64,000 nt of DNA, from assembly GCA_902806565.1 (NCBI GenBank), contig CADCXA010000056.1, forward strand, positions 124,001 to 188,000, given 5' to 3'. Shown here one piece after another: positions 47,353-59,528 of this stretch. Positions within the stretch are counted from its first letter, which is position 1; each line of letters begins with the position of its first letter. This DNA comes from Hypoxylon rubiginosum. Taxonomy: Eukaryota > Ascomycota > Sordariomycetes > Xylariales > Hypoxylaceae. A program made the translations under genes and the position numbers. The notes under the pieces were generated by a model, which was not told where the DNA came from, made no database searches, and was given only the letters and a program-made list of their open reading frames with translations.

Positions 47353-49782
47353 TCACTCCTCGCGGAACGTATCGGCTTTGAAACCATACCTTGTCTCCAG
47401 TCTCCTGCCGTGTCGTCGTGCCTCCCAGAAGCGGACCTTCGATCTAGGATGCGGATCGTGGATTTGGATAGGTTGTGCCGCCGGCAGACGATCCATGATC
47501 GTAGGCCCCGGTTTGAACAGCCAACTAGATCCGCCGAGCTTCTCGACGCCGAAGCCGATGTGGTGCATCGCGTATAGGAATTCGGTCCAGGGTATCTCGC
47601 CGGGCAGCTGGGAGGATCCGTGTTCGTGGAAAAGCATGGCAAATACTTTTTTTGCCCGGCTATTTACCTGGAATGGCGGCTGTAGGTCTCGGCCTGCCCT
47701 CTCCGGCGGACCGGCATCGGCATCTCGGTTAGCTACACCTCCTACTGCGGTGGGTTTCGAGGGCCGGGTCTTCGGTTTGACCTTTGGGTTGGTAAGCGTA
47801 AACTTCTCCATCTTCTCTTCGAGCTGGCCTGTATAGGTGTCGCCACGAGCCTCCGGAATGTTGGCGTCCGATGAGCCCCGATTCTCCTTCTTCAGCGGTT
47901 CGATCCACTCAGGTGTCTGCTCGGGCTTCCTCTTCGTATATATGGCGCCTAATCGTGAACGTAACAGGTCGTCTCTGCGTAGTTGGGCAAACACCTCCTC
48001 CCAAAAGGTAGCCAAAGTTGCTTCGGCCGCTCTCATAGTCTCCGTGTTGCTTTTTGAAGGTCGTTTGTCGACAGGGTATTTCATTTTTACTAAAGCGGCA
48101 CCAATCTTTTTCGCGGTTTCGGGAAGCTCGAACGAGAGGAGTCGGTCCATGAAGATAGACGATTGTATGTATTCCTGAGCAACTTTACTACACAGGACGG
48201 CGTCGGTGGTTATAGCGGTCGTAAAAATCGCAGAGTATGGCTGGAATAACACCAGGTGTCGATTCATTTCAGCCTTGATGGAAATACTAGAAAACTGTTC
48301 TGCCAGAAAGGAGGTGATGAGCTTTCGATCTTGCGGGTCGCGAGCGAGGCGTTCGAACTCGTCGACGCAGATACTGGCTACCATTTCCATTTGATCAATC
48401 TTTGCCACGCCCCGTAGGACCCAGACAAGGGAAAATTCCGCGTCAGTCATCTTCTTGCTGTCGAGGTACTCTATTTGAACATCTTCGAATATCTCGACCA
48501 GATTACCGGACGGCTCACATCTGCTTAGGTGTCTGAAAGGTGGTGATACATGGACGCTCGTCTTAACCATTCGTAAATCTGACTTTAAGGCCATGCGCAG
48601 GTGCATCATTAGAGACAAATAAGAAAACTCTAGGTCGGGTAAGAGGACAGCCACGGTGTTGTAGTCTAGATAGTCTCTCCCGAGATACTCTTCTTTCGCA
48701 GCTACAAAGTGGTTAACCTTGTCTAGCAGCATACCCCAAGTCTCGACGGCGACAATGTGGTGACGCAGCATGCAGGCAATAGTAACAACCATCAGGTTGT
48801 CGCGGTTCTCTGGTGTCGCTATACCGATATGTCGCTTACCGCCAGCATCGAGGAGATGCTCAGGACGATGCTCATACCTCTCTAGTGCCTTGTAGGCGAA
48901 GGCGCCGGGGTCTTCGCACAATGCCAGTAGCGTGTCTTCGCTCTCGGCGACCTTGGCTTCGGTTAGGTCTCGAAGTCGTCGAACGTCAAATTCTGCAGGT
49001 AGGTGATATGTAGCTTCATAACGTGATATCATGAGCGAAGTGGCGGCGGCGTCGCCCTTGAAAAGGACGGTTGGGAGAGGAGGTTCTGGCTCGGCAGCGA
49101 GTGTTTGTAAGTGCTTGGTGTCGGTGGGTAGATCGTGAAGGATTAGCCTGCAAGTGCCGAGGAGAAATTGATATACGCGGTCCTGAATCTCCAGAATCCA
49201 AAGGCCTTCCATGGGGTTGAAGTCTTGGCATAACTGTACTCGTAGACCTGGTCTATGGTCGTCTTTCCAAGGCACCAGCTTCGCGTAGCTGGTCGAAGTA
49301 TCTTGGTCGGCGAATCTCATATTCCACCCCTTCAACTCTTTAAGCTCTTCTATTATTCCGCATCTAAAGCCAAACCCGGTTGATCTTATGTCGGCGAACG
49401 CAAAGGTTGAAGGTGGGCTCCTACCACGAGCGTTTAGCATTAGCAGTAGGGGCTCAGTATTGCAAAGATCCTCGAGGCTGATATCAGGCCACATGAAATA
49501 ACTTCTTTTTTGAGGATCCGAGGCGTCGGTAATGCCCCTACGTAAACGGTATCGCATATATGCCACGTCGGGTCGGTGTACGGTGGCTATAGGAGGTGAA
49601 GAACCCCAGGCAGATTCTAATACCGTCTGTCTTTTGGGCTTATTCTTCTTTATCCATCGACGTTGTATCACCGATTCGTAGCGCGTCACGGTATCACGCA
49701 GCGCGCTGTAATTGTCCCAAATACGCTTGATCATGGGCTCAGCCTGCTGTTGCACCTGGGCAACACTGGGTTCATCGGCCAT
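47353..49782 (-). CDS. fungal ipa-type protein, 809 aa
   Basis: Intron-free. It resembles a widespread but uncharacterised ascomycete family often labelled ipa protein. The N-terminus (about residues 10-45) is helical with the Trp/Lys-rich VIQRRWIKKNKPKRQ, the middle 400 residues are a helical, aromatic-rich region, and a Lys/Pro-rich linker (about 660-700) leads to a compact C-terminal domain, residues 707-806. That domain reads PGEIPWTEFLYAMHHIGFGV, GGSSWLFKP, IQIHDPHPRSKV, ARRHGRRLETRYG. The layout of helix, GSSW.F strand and H-x-PHP strand resembles the small double-stranded-RNA-binding-like fold of HicA; that is a pattern impression only. Many fungal genomes carry several copies. Function unknown. 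Confidence 0.75.
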   Translation of the reverse strand: MADEPSVAQVQQQAEPMIKRIWDNYSALRDTVTRYESVIQRRWIKKNKPKRQTVLESAWGSSPPIATVHRPDVAYMRYRLRRGITDASDPQKRSYFMWPDISLEDLCNTEPLLLMLNARGRSPPSTFAFADIRSTGFGFRCGIIEELKELKGWNMRFADQDTSTSYAKLVPWKDDHRPGLRVQLCQDFNPMEGLWILEIQDRVYQFLLGTCRLILHDLPTDTKHLQTLAAEPEPPLPTVLFKGDAAATSLMISRYEATYHLPAEFDVRRLRDLTEAKVAESEDTLLALCEDPGAFAYKALERYEHRPEHLLDAGGKRHIGIATPENRDNLMVVTIACMLRHHIVAVETWGMLLDKVNHFVAAKEEYLGRDYLDYNTVAVLLPDLEFSYLSLMMHLRMALKSDLRMVKTSVHVSPPFRHLSRCEPSGNLVEIFEDVQIEYLDSKKMTDAEFSLVWVLRGVAKIDQMEMVASICVDEFERLARDPQDRKLITSFLAEQFSSISIKAEMNRHLVLFQPYSAIFTTAITTDAVLCSKVAQEYIQSSIFMDRLLSFELPETAKKIGAALVKMKYPVDKRPSKSNTETMRAAEATLATFWEEVFAQLRRDDLLRSRLGAIYTKRKPEQTPEWIEPLKKENRGSSDANIPEARGDTYTGQLEEKMEKFTLTNPKVKPKTRPSKPTAVGGVANRDADAGPPERAGRDLQPPFQVNSRAKKVFAMLFHEHGSSQLPGEIPWTEFLYAMHHIGFGVEKLGGSSWLFKPGPTIMDRLPAAQPIQIHDPHPRSKVRFWEARRHGRRLETRYGFKADTFREE

Positions 49783-51153
49783 CTTGAGTACTGTTCGTCA
49801 GGTCTGCGGCTCGGAGGCGGTTTGGGAGGTTTCGTTAGGTTGGGGAGCGTTGAAGTCGAGAGAATTCGAGGTCTGAGGGAAAGGTAGAAAGGCACCAAAA
49901 CGCTAGAAGAGCTTTGAGAAGCATAGACTAATTCTAGAAGTATGAGAACTCGTAGTATTTCAATAAGGAGAAGTCGAGGATCATGAAATTGCGGGCTCGA
50001 AAAATGGTGTCACGAAGGGCGGCGAAGTTGATGGCGATGGTGGTGGGTGCTAATGCTGGTAGTGGTGCTGGTGTGGGCATACCCGCTTTCTTCTGCACAG
50101 GCGACTAAGCAAGTTTGTGATTTCAGGTAGGGAAGGGGTAGCAACCAGTGACCAAACTTGAGCAGGGGTCAATGGACGTGTCGAGCAATGCTGCTGAACA
50201 TACCACGAGGATTATAGGAGTTGCCGCGGCTTTGATCATGTGGCTGAAGACGCTGCGAAGATACGCAACTAGATAAACGATATAGAAGTAGCTCTACATG
50301 TCCCCGTTACTACGGCGTTAGATACAGTATCAAGAGCAGCAACCCCATCATCCATATCTTATAGATGTGGCGGGAGGGGAGAATACGGGATGAATCCAAA
50401 GATAAATAAGAATCCGGACAGAGTTTTGTATTATGATAATATAACCCGAGGTATTTATATATATATATACGTTTTATATATACGATGCTATACTTCTCCA
50501 GGACAGAATGCCGAGGACACCCTAGGGAAGGCTTACTCGTTATATAAGTGTTTTACTTTATCTTATTCACCTGTAATTATTGTATCACGGTCGAATCCCT
50601 TAGGAAGATTTGATCTTACGACTGAAAAGAACAGTTAACGTCGTCCATTTAATAATACCATTTGCAGATTTATAATATGGCCTTACGGCTGATATTTGAA
50701 TATCCAACAGTGTGACCACTTTGGTACGGAGCGAGAGCCTGAAGATAACTATCTGTCCCCGAGCATTCTTAGGAGAATAAGCAAAAGAAAGCGGATACAA
50801 GGGGAAGGGTGTTGAAGTTGCTCTTTTACACTGGCGATTATTATACTGACCGAAGTTTGACAAGCCGTAGAATACCTATCAGGCCAACTTGTTGCTTAAA
50901 AACGAAGGTAGGATAACATAGCAGATCAATCCACACCCAAGTGTTTTTATATGTACTTGTTTAAATTGTAATCTTCCCACTACAAACACCCTATGAAATC
51001 ATTCACATGGGCACTTCAGCTATAAGTGACCAAATGAGTCACAGGCTCGTCCAACCAAGTAATAACTGATGACGAGTGATTGCAAGTTCAGAAAGTATGG
51101 CTCTATCGTAGGATCCTCTACACTGACATCTTGTACTTTAGGTAGGTACCTTA
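49783..51153. other. gene-free spacer
   Basis: Holds the promoter of the ipa-type gene, a TA-rich microsatellite at about 50455-50500 and a TTAGGTAGGTACCTTA word at 51138-51153 abutting the stop of the next gene. No gene called. Confidence 0.5.
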
Positions 51154-52278
51154 CTATACCGTTAAGCCACCTAAAGCTGCATTTCCCAGCGTCCCAAAAT
51201 AGCCTACTTTCAGCGTTACGGTATTCTTGAGATAGGATAAGTTGACAGCGTTAAGGGGCGAGGAATCTTTGGCTATAAACTGTTGAATGCGGTTTGCAAC
51301 CCAGACGGGGTTCTCGTCGGCTATTGTTGTAGTTTAGACATTAGCTTGGGATACCTAGATGGATACTGAGAAAAAAAAATACAACTCACCAATCCAATGT
51401 CCAGCTTTCGGAACAATATCGATTTCTAAATCTTCGGTGACAGACCCGTAGGACTGTTTCAGAGCCGCCTCAAACCCAAGACTCGCCTCTCCGCCCATAG
51501 CAAGCACCGGCATAGTCAGCGGGTTTACACCGACGCTGCTCTTGAAGAATGCCGCGTCCGCCGTGACCGAGGCCGCCGAGAAGGGCCCCAGCATGGCGCG
51601 CAGGAACCCGGGCTTCGAGATGCTGGTCGCGTAGCGGTTGACCGTGTCCTCGCTGAAGGCCGCCGTGCCCGAGTAGCTGCCGTGGTAGAAGTACCACTCC
51701 AGGAACGGCTTCTCCTTGCCGCTCATCAGGAACGCGGCGAAGTCCGGGATCTGGAAGAAGGCCAGCTGCGGGTTCTGGTACAGGTCCCAGTACGGCGCGG
51801 GCGCCGACACCTCCTCGTACCCGAAGCCCGGGAGCGGGTACTCGAACACCCCGAGCATCTTGACGAGGCCCTGGTTCTGCGCGGCGAGGGCGACGGCCAT
51901 GCCGGCGCCTTTGTCGTGGCTGAATACGTACGTGGAGCTGATGTTCAAGAAATCTAGCACGCTCTTGAGGTCGGCGGCAGAGGCGGTAGCGCTGTAGTCA
52001 TCGTCAGGGGGGATGCTGGAGTCGCCGGCGCCGCGGTTGTCGGGGGCGATGACGGTGTAGTTCTGAGCGAGGATGGGACCGATGAATTGCCACGTCAAGC
52101 TGAACTGAGGATTTCCGTGGACGAGCAGCAGCGGCGGGCCGGAGCCGGCATAGCGGAAGTGGATGCTAACATCTTGCAGCGCGACTCGGCCGTGCTCCCA
52201 GTCGTCCCATTTCGTCAACTCTGCCGTCGCCCGGCTGGCGATGGCTGCGAGGGAGAAGGCTATCCTTGCGAAGTGCAT
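51154..52278 (-). CDS. secreted epoxide-hydrolase-like alpha/beta hydrolase, 2 exons (351 aa)
   Basis: Alpha/beta hydrolase of the epoxide hydrolase/haloalkane dehalogenase branch. Exons 52278-51390 and 51320-51154; the second exon supplies the end of the hydrolase fold, which a single-exon reading would lose. A signal peptide (MHFARIAFSLAAIASRATA) implies secretion. The oxyanion motif HGNPQ is at 54-58, DNRGAGDS at 80-87, and the nucleophile elbow SHDKGAG at 120-126 with Asp122 as nucleophile rather than Ser, as in epoxide hydrolases. The catalytic His lies in KAGHWI at residue 294, immediately before the intron. A cap region lies between. Length is normal for soluble epoxide hydrolases plus a leader. 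Substrate unknown. Confidence 0.88.
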
Positions 52279-53305
52279 CGTGTGGAGCTAAGGTTATGAG
52301 TCGGACTCTGAGTCTGGTTCTCGTATACAACTCTGTGATTGGGTTCTTCTGTGCATACAATAGGAGGTTAGGTCTTTTATAGGACGCCATGGTATGAGTC
52401 CTGGTCATCGTCATGACACCCCGGATAGCAGGCCTAGTAGTTTAGCATTATTAATCATGAGGTCGGTTGTGGAGTTCTCTAAGGTAGTATCTGCTCTCGT
52501 TGATCCTTCGGCCGACTTTCGCGATGGAAGCAGGGCTGAATGTATCCCTAGTACCTACATATAGGAAAGTAGATAGGCGACCACTTGGTATTGTTACTGA
52601 TCTGGCTGGCTAGGTAGTAAGCTTGTTATACGAAGGGCGCATATTGCTGATTAATAAGGCGGTATGAGATGGCCACATAATTTTCTTTGGGTGGATAAAT
52701 GTTCCTTTGTGGTAACGCCAAGCTGGTGATCTCGTAGACTTGGTTTGTTCGGTGTTGATGGATAGGAACTGGGAATAGCAGCAAAGATGATAACACTTCA
52801 AATAACAGGCCGGTAGCTAGATATATCATCAGATTATCTAGGCTGGTCTAGTAGCGTACGGCATACAGACCTACTTCTAGCATAACCATGTAGCCTGTTA
52901 TATTTGGGATCGGGTTATTGGGAACATCTTACCAGGATAGAAACCGGCAATACGCCTTTCCCCTTGTGGCCATTCTAATCAAACCGACGACCTTCCGCCG
53001 TCCGGCGTCCGGAGACTGGTGACTTGGGATATTGAGGAGAATCAAAGTCTGGCAGTGTAACTCGGAGACTTCTTACTCGATAGCCGGCCCCTAACATACC
53101 TAGGTAGGTAGTCATCTACACGCTGACCGCCAAGATTGAAAAGGCCTATTGTGTATCCCATTCATAACGAAGTGGTATTCTCCAAGTCCAGCCAGAACAG
53201 TATTCTTGTGCCTCTAAGTGGGTGGGTATTCCCTTTTTCTCTATCGTTTTCCCAGAACCATGACGCCTTTTCCGTGACAGTACTCTGCTTTCTCTTTCTT
53301 GCCTT
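52279..53305. other. spacer
   Basis: Promoter side of the hydrolase and 3' flank of the HYPK gene. An ATACCTAGGTAGGTAG word lies at 53096-53111. Short frames only. Confidence 0.5.
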
Positions 53306-53745
53306 TTATATATCGATGAAAGCCTTCATAGCTTCTACCGCGTCGCCGTCGTGTGCCTTGAGTAGTTCGGTAGCCTTCGCCTTAGTCAAGTCTAGCTCGT
53401 CGACCTGGTATCGCACACTGTTATTAGTATCCATCGCCTGTAGATTAAACAGCACCATCGAATACGTAAACCTACTAGCAGCGCAACATCGGTAGCATCG
53501 ACCTTGACCTTCTTGACCTCCTTCTTCTCGACAGCCCCTGCGCCGCCGAGGGTCTTCATGGCTTTGCTAACAGCTTCTTGGTCGAAGGCATTCATGTTGG
53601 AGGCATCGTCTCCGCGGGAATCGAGGTTGGCCATGGCGGCCGCGGCTTTACGGTCTTCGGCCGTCTTGGCGGTGGACTGGACTTCATCTTCTACGTCGCC
53701 GGTATTCGAGCCTTCGTGTATGGTACGGGGTTGCGGTTCGGCCAT
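53306..53745 (-). CDS. HYPK: HYPK-like NatA-associated protein, 2 exons (122 aa)
   Basis: Homologue of huntingtin-interacting protein K, which binds and regulates the N-terminal acetyltransferase NatA at the ribosome; a fungal HypK-NatA complex is known. Exons 53745-53476 and 53404-53306 give 122 residues. The N-terminal part is acidic and disordered, followed by a helix with MNAFDQEAVSKAMKTL and the basic KKEVKKVKVDATDVALL. The C-terminal UBA-like domain (VDELDLTKAKATELLKAHDG, then DAVEAMKAFI) is coded mostly by exon 2 and ends the protein, as in the family. The start at MAEPQPRTIHEG was preferred over an upstream ATG at 53874 because that extension is unlike the family. Confidence 0.85.
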
Positions 53746-55578
53746 CTTGGATTTTTTCGTCTCGATTTCTGTCTTGGATAGACTAGGGGATTTTTCGTTT
53801 AAGGATGGATGGAGAGAGATGTAACGTTGGAAAATGGTAAAAGTCGTGTGATGACGCGCCGTTCGAGGTAGCAATTATGTTGTGGAACTGTTTTCGGCGG
53901 CTCAATCGAATGCGGGGGAGAACGTCAATTGGAATTTCCCCAATGCTTACGTAACGTAGGGTACCTGCAGGTATGCAATATGGTAGGTATATGTTCCGGA
54001 TAACGAGGTATTTGGAATATTGCATCATAGGGGTGCGATAAGGAGTACGATAAGGAGTATGATAAGGAGTACGATAAGGAGTGTGAGCCGCAAATCTTCA
54101 CTGTGACATTTGTGACATACCTACCTCCTTGTGATATATGTACTCCATGTCCATACACCGGCCGAGTGACATTCTTAACGGCCTTGAGCTGAAAGAGCCA
54201 TTGGTATCATAGCAAGCACCATCATCACGAGATGGATGATGCGATTCTAGTTCTTGCTAGGTTGCATGGTTCTGCTATCTACTGGAACAAGACAATGGAC
54301 AGGATTACCTAGACTCTTGTCGACTATCTTTTGACTTCGAGGTAGCAATGGCTTTGAAATGACTACATCGCGTGGTAACAGTGTTAAGAAGATACTAAAG
54401 ACAACATAGGTGCCGTATAGGAGTTCTAGGAGCCCACCGTGAAGCATCACGATGGTGACCCAAAGGTCTAGGGAGGCTGATGGAAACACGGCCTAGGGGT
54501 AGAAGCGAAGAACTTGAGGGACATCTAATCAATCAAAACACGAAGCTCTCTAACGTAACCAAGCATTAGGTACACGCCGACAGCACACGATATCAAGGAC
54601 CTCAGCTATGATGGTAGCGAGATCCTCGAGAAACGTTGCGAACCCGGGAGAGCGAGTTTCCTCCACAGGATGTTGAAGATTGAAACTTGAAGTCCAACCT
54701 AACTTAGCCCCTTTTTTTGATACTGAGGCACATATCGCTAGCATGCTGACGAAGGATACCATACCCGTCCGAACAGGGCAAGGGGACTTCGCCTAGCATC
54801 GTGCAAACATCTAGAGACTAAGAAGCTCGGCTTGAATGCCCCTGTGGCTGTAGCTACAAGAAAACGCCCAGAGCATTTACTGTTGAGAGGGTATCGACTA
54901 GGGAGGGGGATGGAGAGAGGCAGAGGAATGGGAGCATAGAGCGGTAGCCTCTCTTACGCCTATCTAGCAACAACCGATACACGATTGAATATTACACAAT
55001 CCGGGGCGGAGCGACGGCCACAGACGCGAGCTAGACGCGAGCCACGCCGAACATATGGGCCTAACATCCTTGCTCGGTGAGATGCGAGATAATCGTGCTA
55101 AAATCTTACAACACGATTCCCAGCTAGGTACCCGCCTGCCCTAGCTAGGGCTGAACACCACTGGGCTGATTGAGAGAATACAACCAACCAGATTAACTTG
55201 GCAGCAACAATGTCCTCCGCCGCTTGTCGATTATACGACAGTTGCATGTTAGAGATGGTTTATGGAATCTTACCAACTAACTACCTCCCTGATATGTACC
55301 TAGGCAACAGCCTTAAGACCACCATGTCTGTGCCGCCCCCAAAGTCCAAATATAGCCAACGTCCCCGCTCTGTTGTAGGTTAGCAGAAAAGGGACGACCG
55401 ACGGTTGAACAGCAAGGCTCGGCCACCCTTTAAAGGCGGAAGACGATGAGAATATTTCCTGTCATTTTTTCCCATCTATTTCACCACGAACACGCTTCAT
55501 CATATCCTACCTATCTTTTACCGTGAGCTGCGATTTGCTTGAGCTTGATATTCTCGCCCCCTCCGCCAACCTCCTATC
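53746..55578. other. gene-free spacer with a 12-bp tandem repeat
   Basis: A tandem array of GATAAGGAGTAC (about four and a half copies with small changes) lies at about 54036-54095. Otherwise there are only short frames. The last hundred bases form the promoter and leader of the monooxygenase; no sure TATA box. Confidence 0.45.
54036..54095. repeat. 12-bp minisatellite, unit GATAAGGAGTAC
   Basis: Four to five head-to-tail copies with T/C and A/G exchanges between units. The unit length is a multiple of three, so open frames on both strands here are artefacts of the repeat. Confidence 0.85.
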
Positions 55579-56897
55579 ATGACGCTCACTGCTCCTCCGA
55601 CCAAGGTGGCCATCATTGGCGGAGGTCTTGCTGTAAGTAGCGTTAATTAGTTAAATTGTTGAACATGCCCTGCTAACATAATTCGTAGGGTCTCACCCTC
55701 GCCCTCGCGCTCCACGATCTCAACATCTCTGCTACCGTCTATGAAGCCCGCTCCGAGGACTTCGACCAGGGTGGCGGTATTATGCTCTCCCCCAATGCTC
55801 TGCGTGTCCTTGACAGTGTTGGTATCTATCAACGCATCCGCGATAGGTCGTTGCAATTCGACGTACTCACTTTTAAGAATGGCCAGAATGAGACCACGGA
55901 TGAGTACTACTTTGGCTCGGAGAAGCTCTACGGCTATCATGCCATTCGTATCATGCGCAAAGAGCTTCTAGACGAGATGAAAGCCATGTTGAGAGAGTAC
56001 CACATTCCAATCCATTACGACAGTAAGCTCGTCGCCATTACTTCTGACGGTCCAGATGAGGTGAAGTTTGCCTTTGCAGGCGGCCGGGCCGAATCCGCCC
56101 CTCTCGTCATAGGGGCTGATGGAATTAACTCAACTGTGAGGGGGACATTCCTACCTCAAGTAAAGCCAATGTATGCGGGTTTCATGGGCATCAACAGCGT
56201 CGTACAGAGATCTCAGCTTCGCATTCCGGACGGCTACAGCCTGCCCGCGACGGTCATGGCGAAATCAGGCGCGTTCCTGCTCGTCCCGCAGAAGCCAGAC
56301 GGGTCTGAGCTTTTCATCGGTTCGCAGCGGCGATTTCCTGCGCTGGATGCGGCAGGTTGGGAGGCGCTCAGAAAGGACAAGCAAAAGTTATATGACATGC
56401 TTCAGGAAAATAAGGATGAGTGGCCAGACGTGGTACAGTCGGCCTTGGAAGCGGCGCCGGTGGACCGGATGGGGTTTTGGGCATTCCACGGCATTCCTCC
56501 CCTAGCATCATGGCTGTCAGACTCTAAGAAAATCATCCTTGTCGGAGATGCGGCGCACGCCATCCCACCAACCGCCGGGCAGGGCGCCAACCAAGCTTTC
56601 GAGGACGTGCGAGCTCTAGCTACTCTTCTCTCCGAGCTCTCACCAGACGTACCGCTAGATAAGGCAGCAGCAAAATGGCAATCGTACCGTCAGGATCGTA
56701 TCAGGCGGGTTCTCGACCTGACGCAGCAGATGAACATGAAGCGGCTGCCGGAATCGGAGCGGGCTAAGATGCCGCCAGGGGCCATCTGGAGCGACAAGTC
56801 GCTTACACGTGGAGAGGGTGGAGAGTTACGTTGGTTGTATGATCCAGACTTGGCACAAGAGGTCAAGAAGTGGGTGGAAGAGCTGAAGCAGACATGA
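55579..56897 (+). CDS. salicylate-hydroxylase-like FAD monooxygenase, 2 exons (420 aa)
   Basis: Class A flavin monooxygenase of the salicylate hydroxylase/UbiH type. Exons 55579-55632 and 55689-56897; the intron splits the FAD-binding loop, which reads VAIIGGGLAGLTLALAL (residues 10-26) after splicing. Other motifs are GGGIMLSPNALRVLD, VIGADGINSTVR near residue 160 and LVGDAAHAIPPTAGQGANQA at about 302-321, with a normal GD pair. Length is typical. The enzyme is likely cytosolic and uses NAD(P)H and oxygen to hydroxylate an aromatic or polyketide substrate. It lies beside a secreted BBE-like oxidase and a P450 relic; whether they share a pathway is not shown. Confidence 0.9.
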
Positions 56898-57721
56898 AAA
56901 AGAGATACTATTACATATGGAAATACCTCATCAACCAATCCGTAGTGGCATCGTGCTTCCGTCAGGATTAGGATATCAACACGTCCTATTAGACACATGG
57001 CGCTATGGCTGACAAGCAAAACACAATTGACATTGTCGTTGTTGTATAGCATGTGTTACCTTAGGCACACAGCAGCTAACACTTCCAAATAATAACCTAG
57101 AAGTCGTCCTGCATTTTGTCAATGGTCCCGTAAGGGAATTACGAATTCTAACAATCACTATCATCATGATCCACCACCAAGAACTATATTTAACTGCGAC
57201 GAAACCGTCTCCGATCAGGAGCAAGGCGGCCAGACTCACTAAGAAAAATGCAGGGTAGTAAATTATGTGGTTGGTTGATGTTTGTCAACTGTCCAAGGGG
57301 ATTGGCTAGGTTTATCTTACTCATACTAGGGTGGACCATTAGACCAACAAGTTAACAACGGGCAGGAATCAGACACCGCTTACTAGATACCAATGCTGCC
57401 CTCGTCTAAAAGCACAAGAAATGTCAAGTAAGTAAACTGGAGGGTGCATATAGACAATAAATAAAACTTGCCATATTATCAAGGAGAATTCAGGCCGGAA
57501 GTGGAGACATAACCGTCAATGGCGGATCCCCCCTTTCCCCTATTTCTCGATTAGTCAGCATAGATCAGGAGAAGACAACTCTATATGTCATCGTCTTCAA
57601 TAGGAGAACAAGACAAAAACTACCTGTATATTTATGTTAAGAATGTATGGAAGAAGTAGATGTTTCCTTTTATACCTCAGGGAGTATCAGTATCAACCGG
57701 CCCCTATATGCCATATATAAT
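56898..57721. other. spacer between convergent oxidoreductase genes
   Basis: 3' flanks of the FAD monooxygenase and the BBE-like oxidase. No gene seen. Confidence 0.5.
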
Positions 57722-59528
57722 CTATGATCTAGAGACAAGGAAACCTCCGTTTTGCAGCCTTTGAAAGACACCCGTGGGGTCATATCTCCGGCTCACTCCC
57801 CGCAAGAAGCTCAGATTCTTCCAGCCATAGCTCGCAAGCACATTCTGGTTGTGCGCCGCGACGTTTGCGAAGATAAATGGGTCGTACAGCCCCTTGGCCT
57901 GCGACTGGACCTTGATATAGTCTCCTATCTGCAGCAGAGCACTGTGGACTTGAGCGCCATCCGCCGAATTGGACCACTCGGCTATAGGGTTCCACCACGT
58001 TTGCGCCCTCTGGGACGTACCCAGTGCGTTTCCGCCATTGCGCTGGGCGACCTGAGTTGCCGCAGTCCCGAAAGTCTGGATAGATAGAAGAAACGCTGCG
58101 GAAGTATTGTTATTGGCACTCGTCGTGGTAAGATATTGGTTGTAGATATCGAGATATAAGTCGGTGTCTAGGAGTGTGGTAACACCGACTGTATCGCGGC
58201 TGTTAAGTTCAGACTGCGGTGGACTCTGGAGTTGGATGAATTCCAAGGTAGTGCCGTTTGTCGGAGGAGTCCTCTCAGCTGTGGGCACGAAACGATCGAA
58301 TGGCGCAAAGACGGTAGGGTTAGTTGTATGCTCGCCATAAACGAAAGCGACAATGAAACTAGCAGGTCCGCATGACATCTGAATTCCGGCTTTAGGATCT
58401 TTTTCCATATTCCTCTGCACCTCTACGAATGCATCAAAAATTGCTCGGGGGTTAGAAGAGTCATATACGACGTTGCGGTACCAGATATTCCGCGGCATGT
58501 TTGTATATGCCTCGAACTTTGTGACGATATCTTCATCGAGTTAGCTGTGATTCTGACTGATACAGCCTCAGTCCACTTACCGAAATTGTTTCCTCCCCCT
58601 TTCAAAGCGCGGAATAAATCTGGGTTTTCAGTCAAGCTTGCCTTAACAACTCTGAAGTTTGAAAGCACGATCTGAGCATGCTCGTTAGTATACAAAAGTT
58701 AGACCTAAGTAACGAACATGGTAAAATCATGCATACCTCCATGCTCTTGATATTATCCGCTACCAACCCCGTAAGCGAGTTAATAATTGGGTGGCCACCA
58801 CCGAGGATAAGTCCGGATACGCCAACGTTCAGATTGCGGCCGGACACAACTGCAACACCTTGAGAATCTAGGAACCCCTGAACAGCGCCAAAGCGGAGGC
58901 CGGCACCTATCGTTGCAATTGCCTTGTCCGCGCTTAATTCCAAGGTTTGAAAAAGCTGTGTATCGATCGTGATGCCGTCCTGCCCGACTCCTGCAAAGCC
59001 CGGGTTGGGATTGTGGCCGGCGGAACGGACAGCAAACTTTGAGTGCAGCTTGCTGATTACTTGTAGCGCAACGGCCACCTGGACGGGATGCTCCGGAGTA
59101 AGGAAGCATGCCGCAGGAAGTTCACAACTTTTCGACCTAAAAGGCTACATTTAGCTTGCCAGGCCGGTTAGTCTTTTCATGGTTTACTAGACTTACCAAT
59201 TCTTTTCTTGTAGGATGTCATAGGCAGACTGATTCGTTCGAGAATCAGTGTAACAGTCCGGAAAAAGAATGTTAAGCAACTGACATGCCACCTGCGATGA
59301 TAGGGGGGACTGAAGAGATCTCTTGCCACCATGTTTGGAGATTTCATTGATGACATCGCTTGAATTTTGAACTACCGTGCTTAACGAAGAAGTTTCAGGA
59401 TCAGAAGAAGAGAATGAGTTGAGAGTTTCCAGCAATTCGTTGGAGAAAGATGACAACTCTTGAGTCTGTATTGTGCACGAAAAATAGGAGGTCGCTACCA
59501 TGGTGAATAGCAATATATGGACCCTCAT
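57722..59528 (-). CDS. secreted BBE-like FAD-linked oxidase, 4 exons (543 aa)
   Basis: Vanillyl-alcohol-oxidase-type flavoenzyme (FAD_binding_4 plus berberine-bridge C-terminal part). Exons 59528-59197, 59136-58737, 58671-58581 and 58530-57722 keep frame. A signal peptide (MRVHILLFTMVATSYFSC) directs secretion. FAD-domain landmarks are CFLTPEHPVQVAVAL, FAVRSAGHNP with the probable FAD-linked His, IGAGLRFGAVQGFLD, GVSGLILGGGHP and LFRALKGGGNNF. The C-terminus carries the BBE block YGWKNLSFLRGVSRRYDPTG. The last junction codes Asp after GGGNNF where most relatives have Gly; no alternative acceptor restores Gly. Such enzymes oxidise sugars or secondary metabolites, and often sit in metabolite clusters. 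Substrate unknown. Confidence 0.87.

Noticed and set aside
53925..54158. Minus-strand frame with LSYS repeats
   Set aside because: It is a direct read-through of the 12-bp tandem repeat, not a gene.
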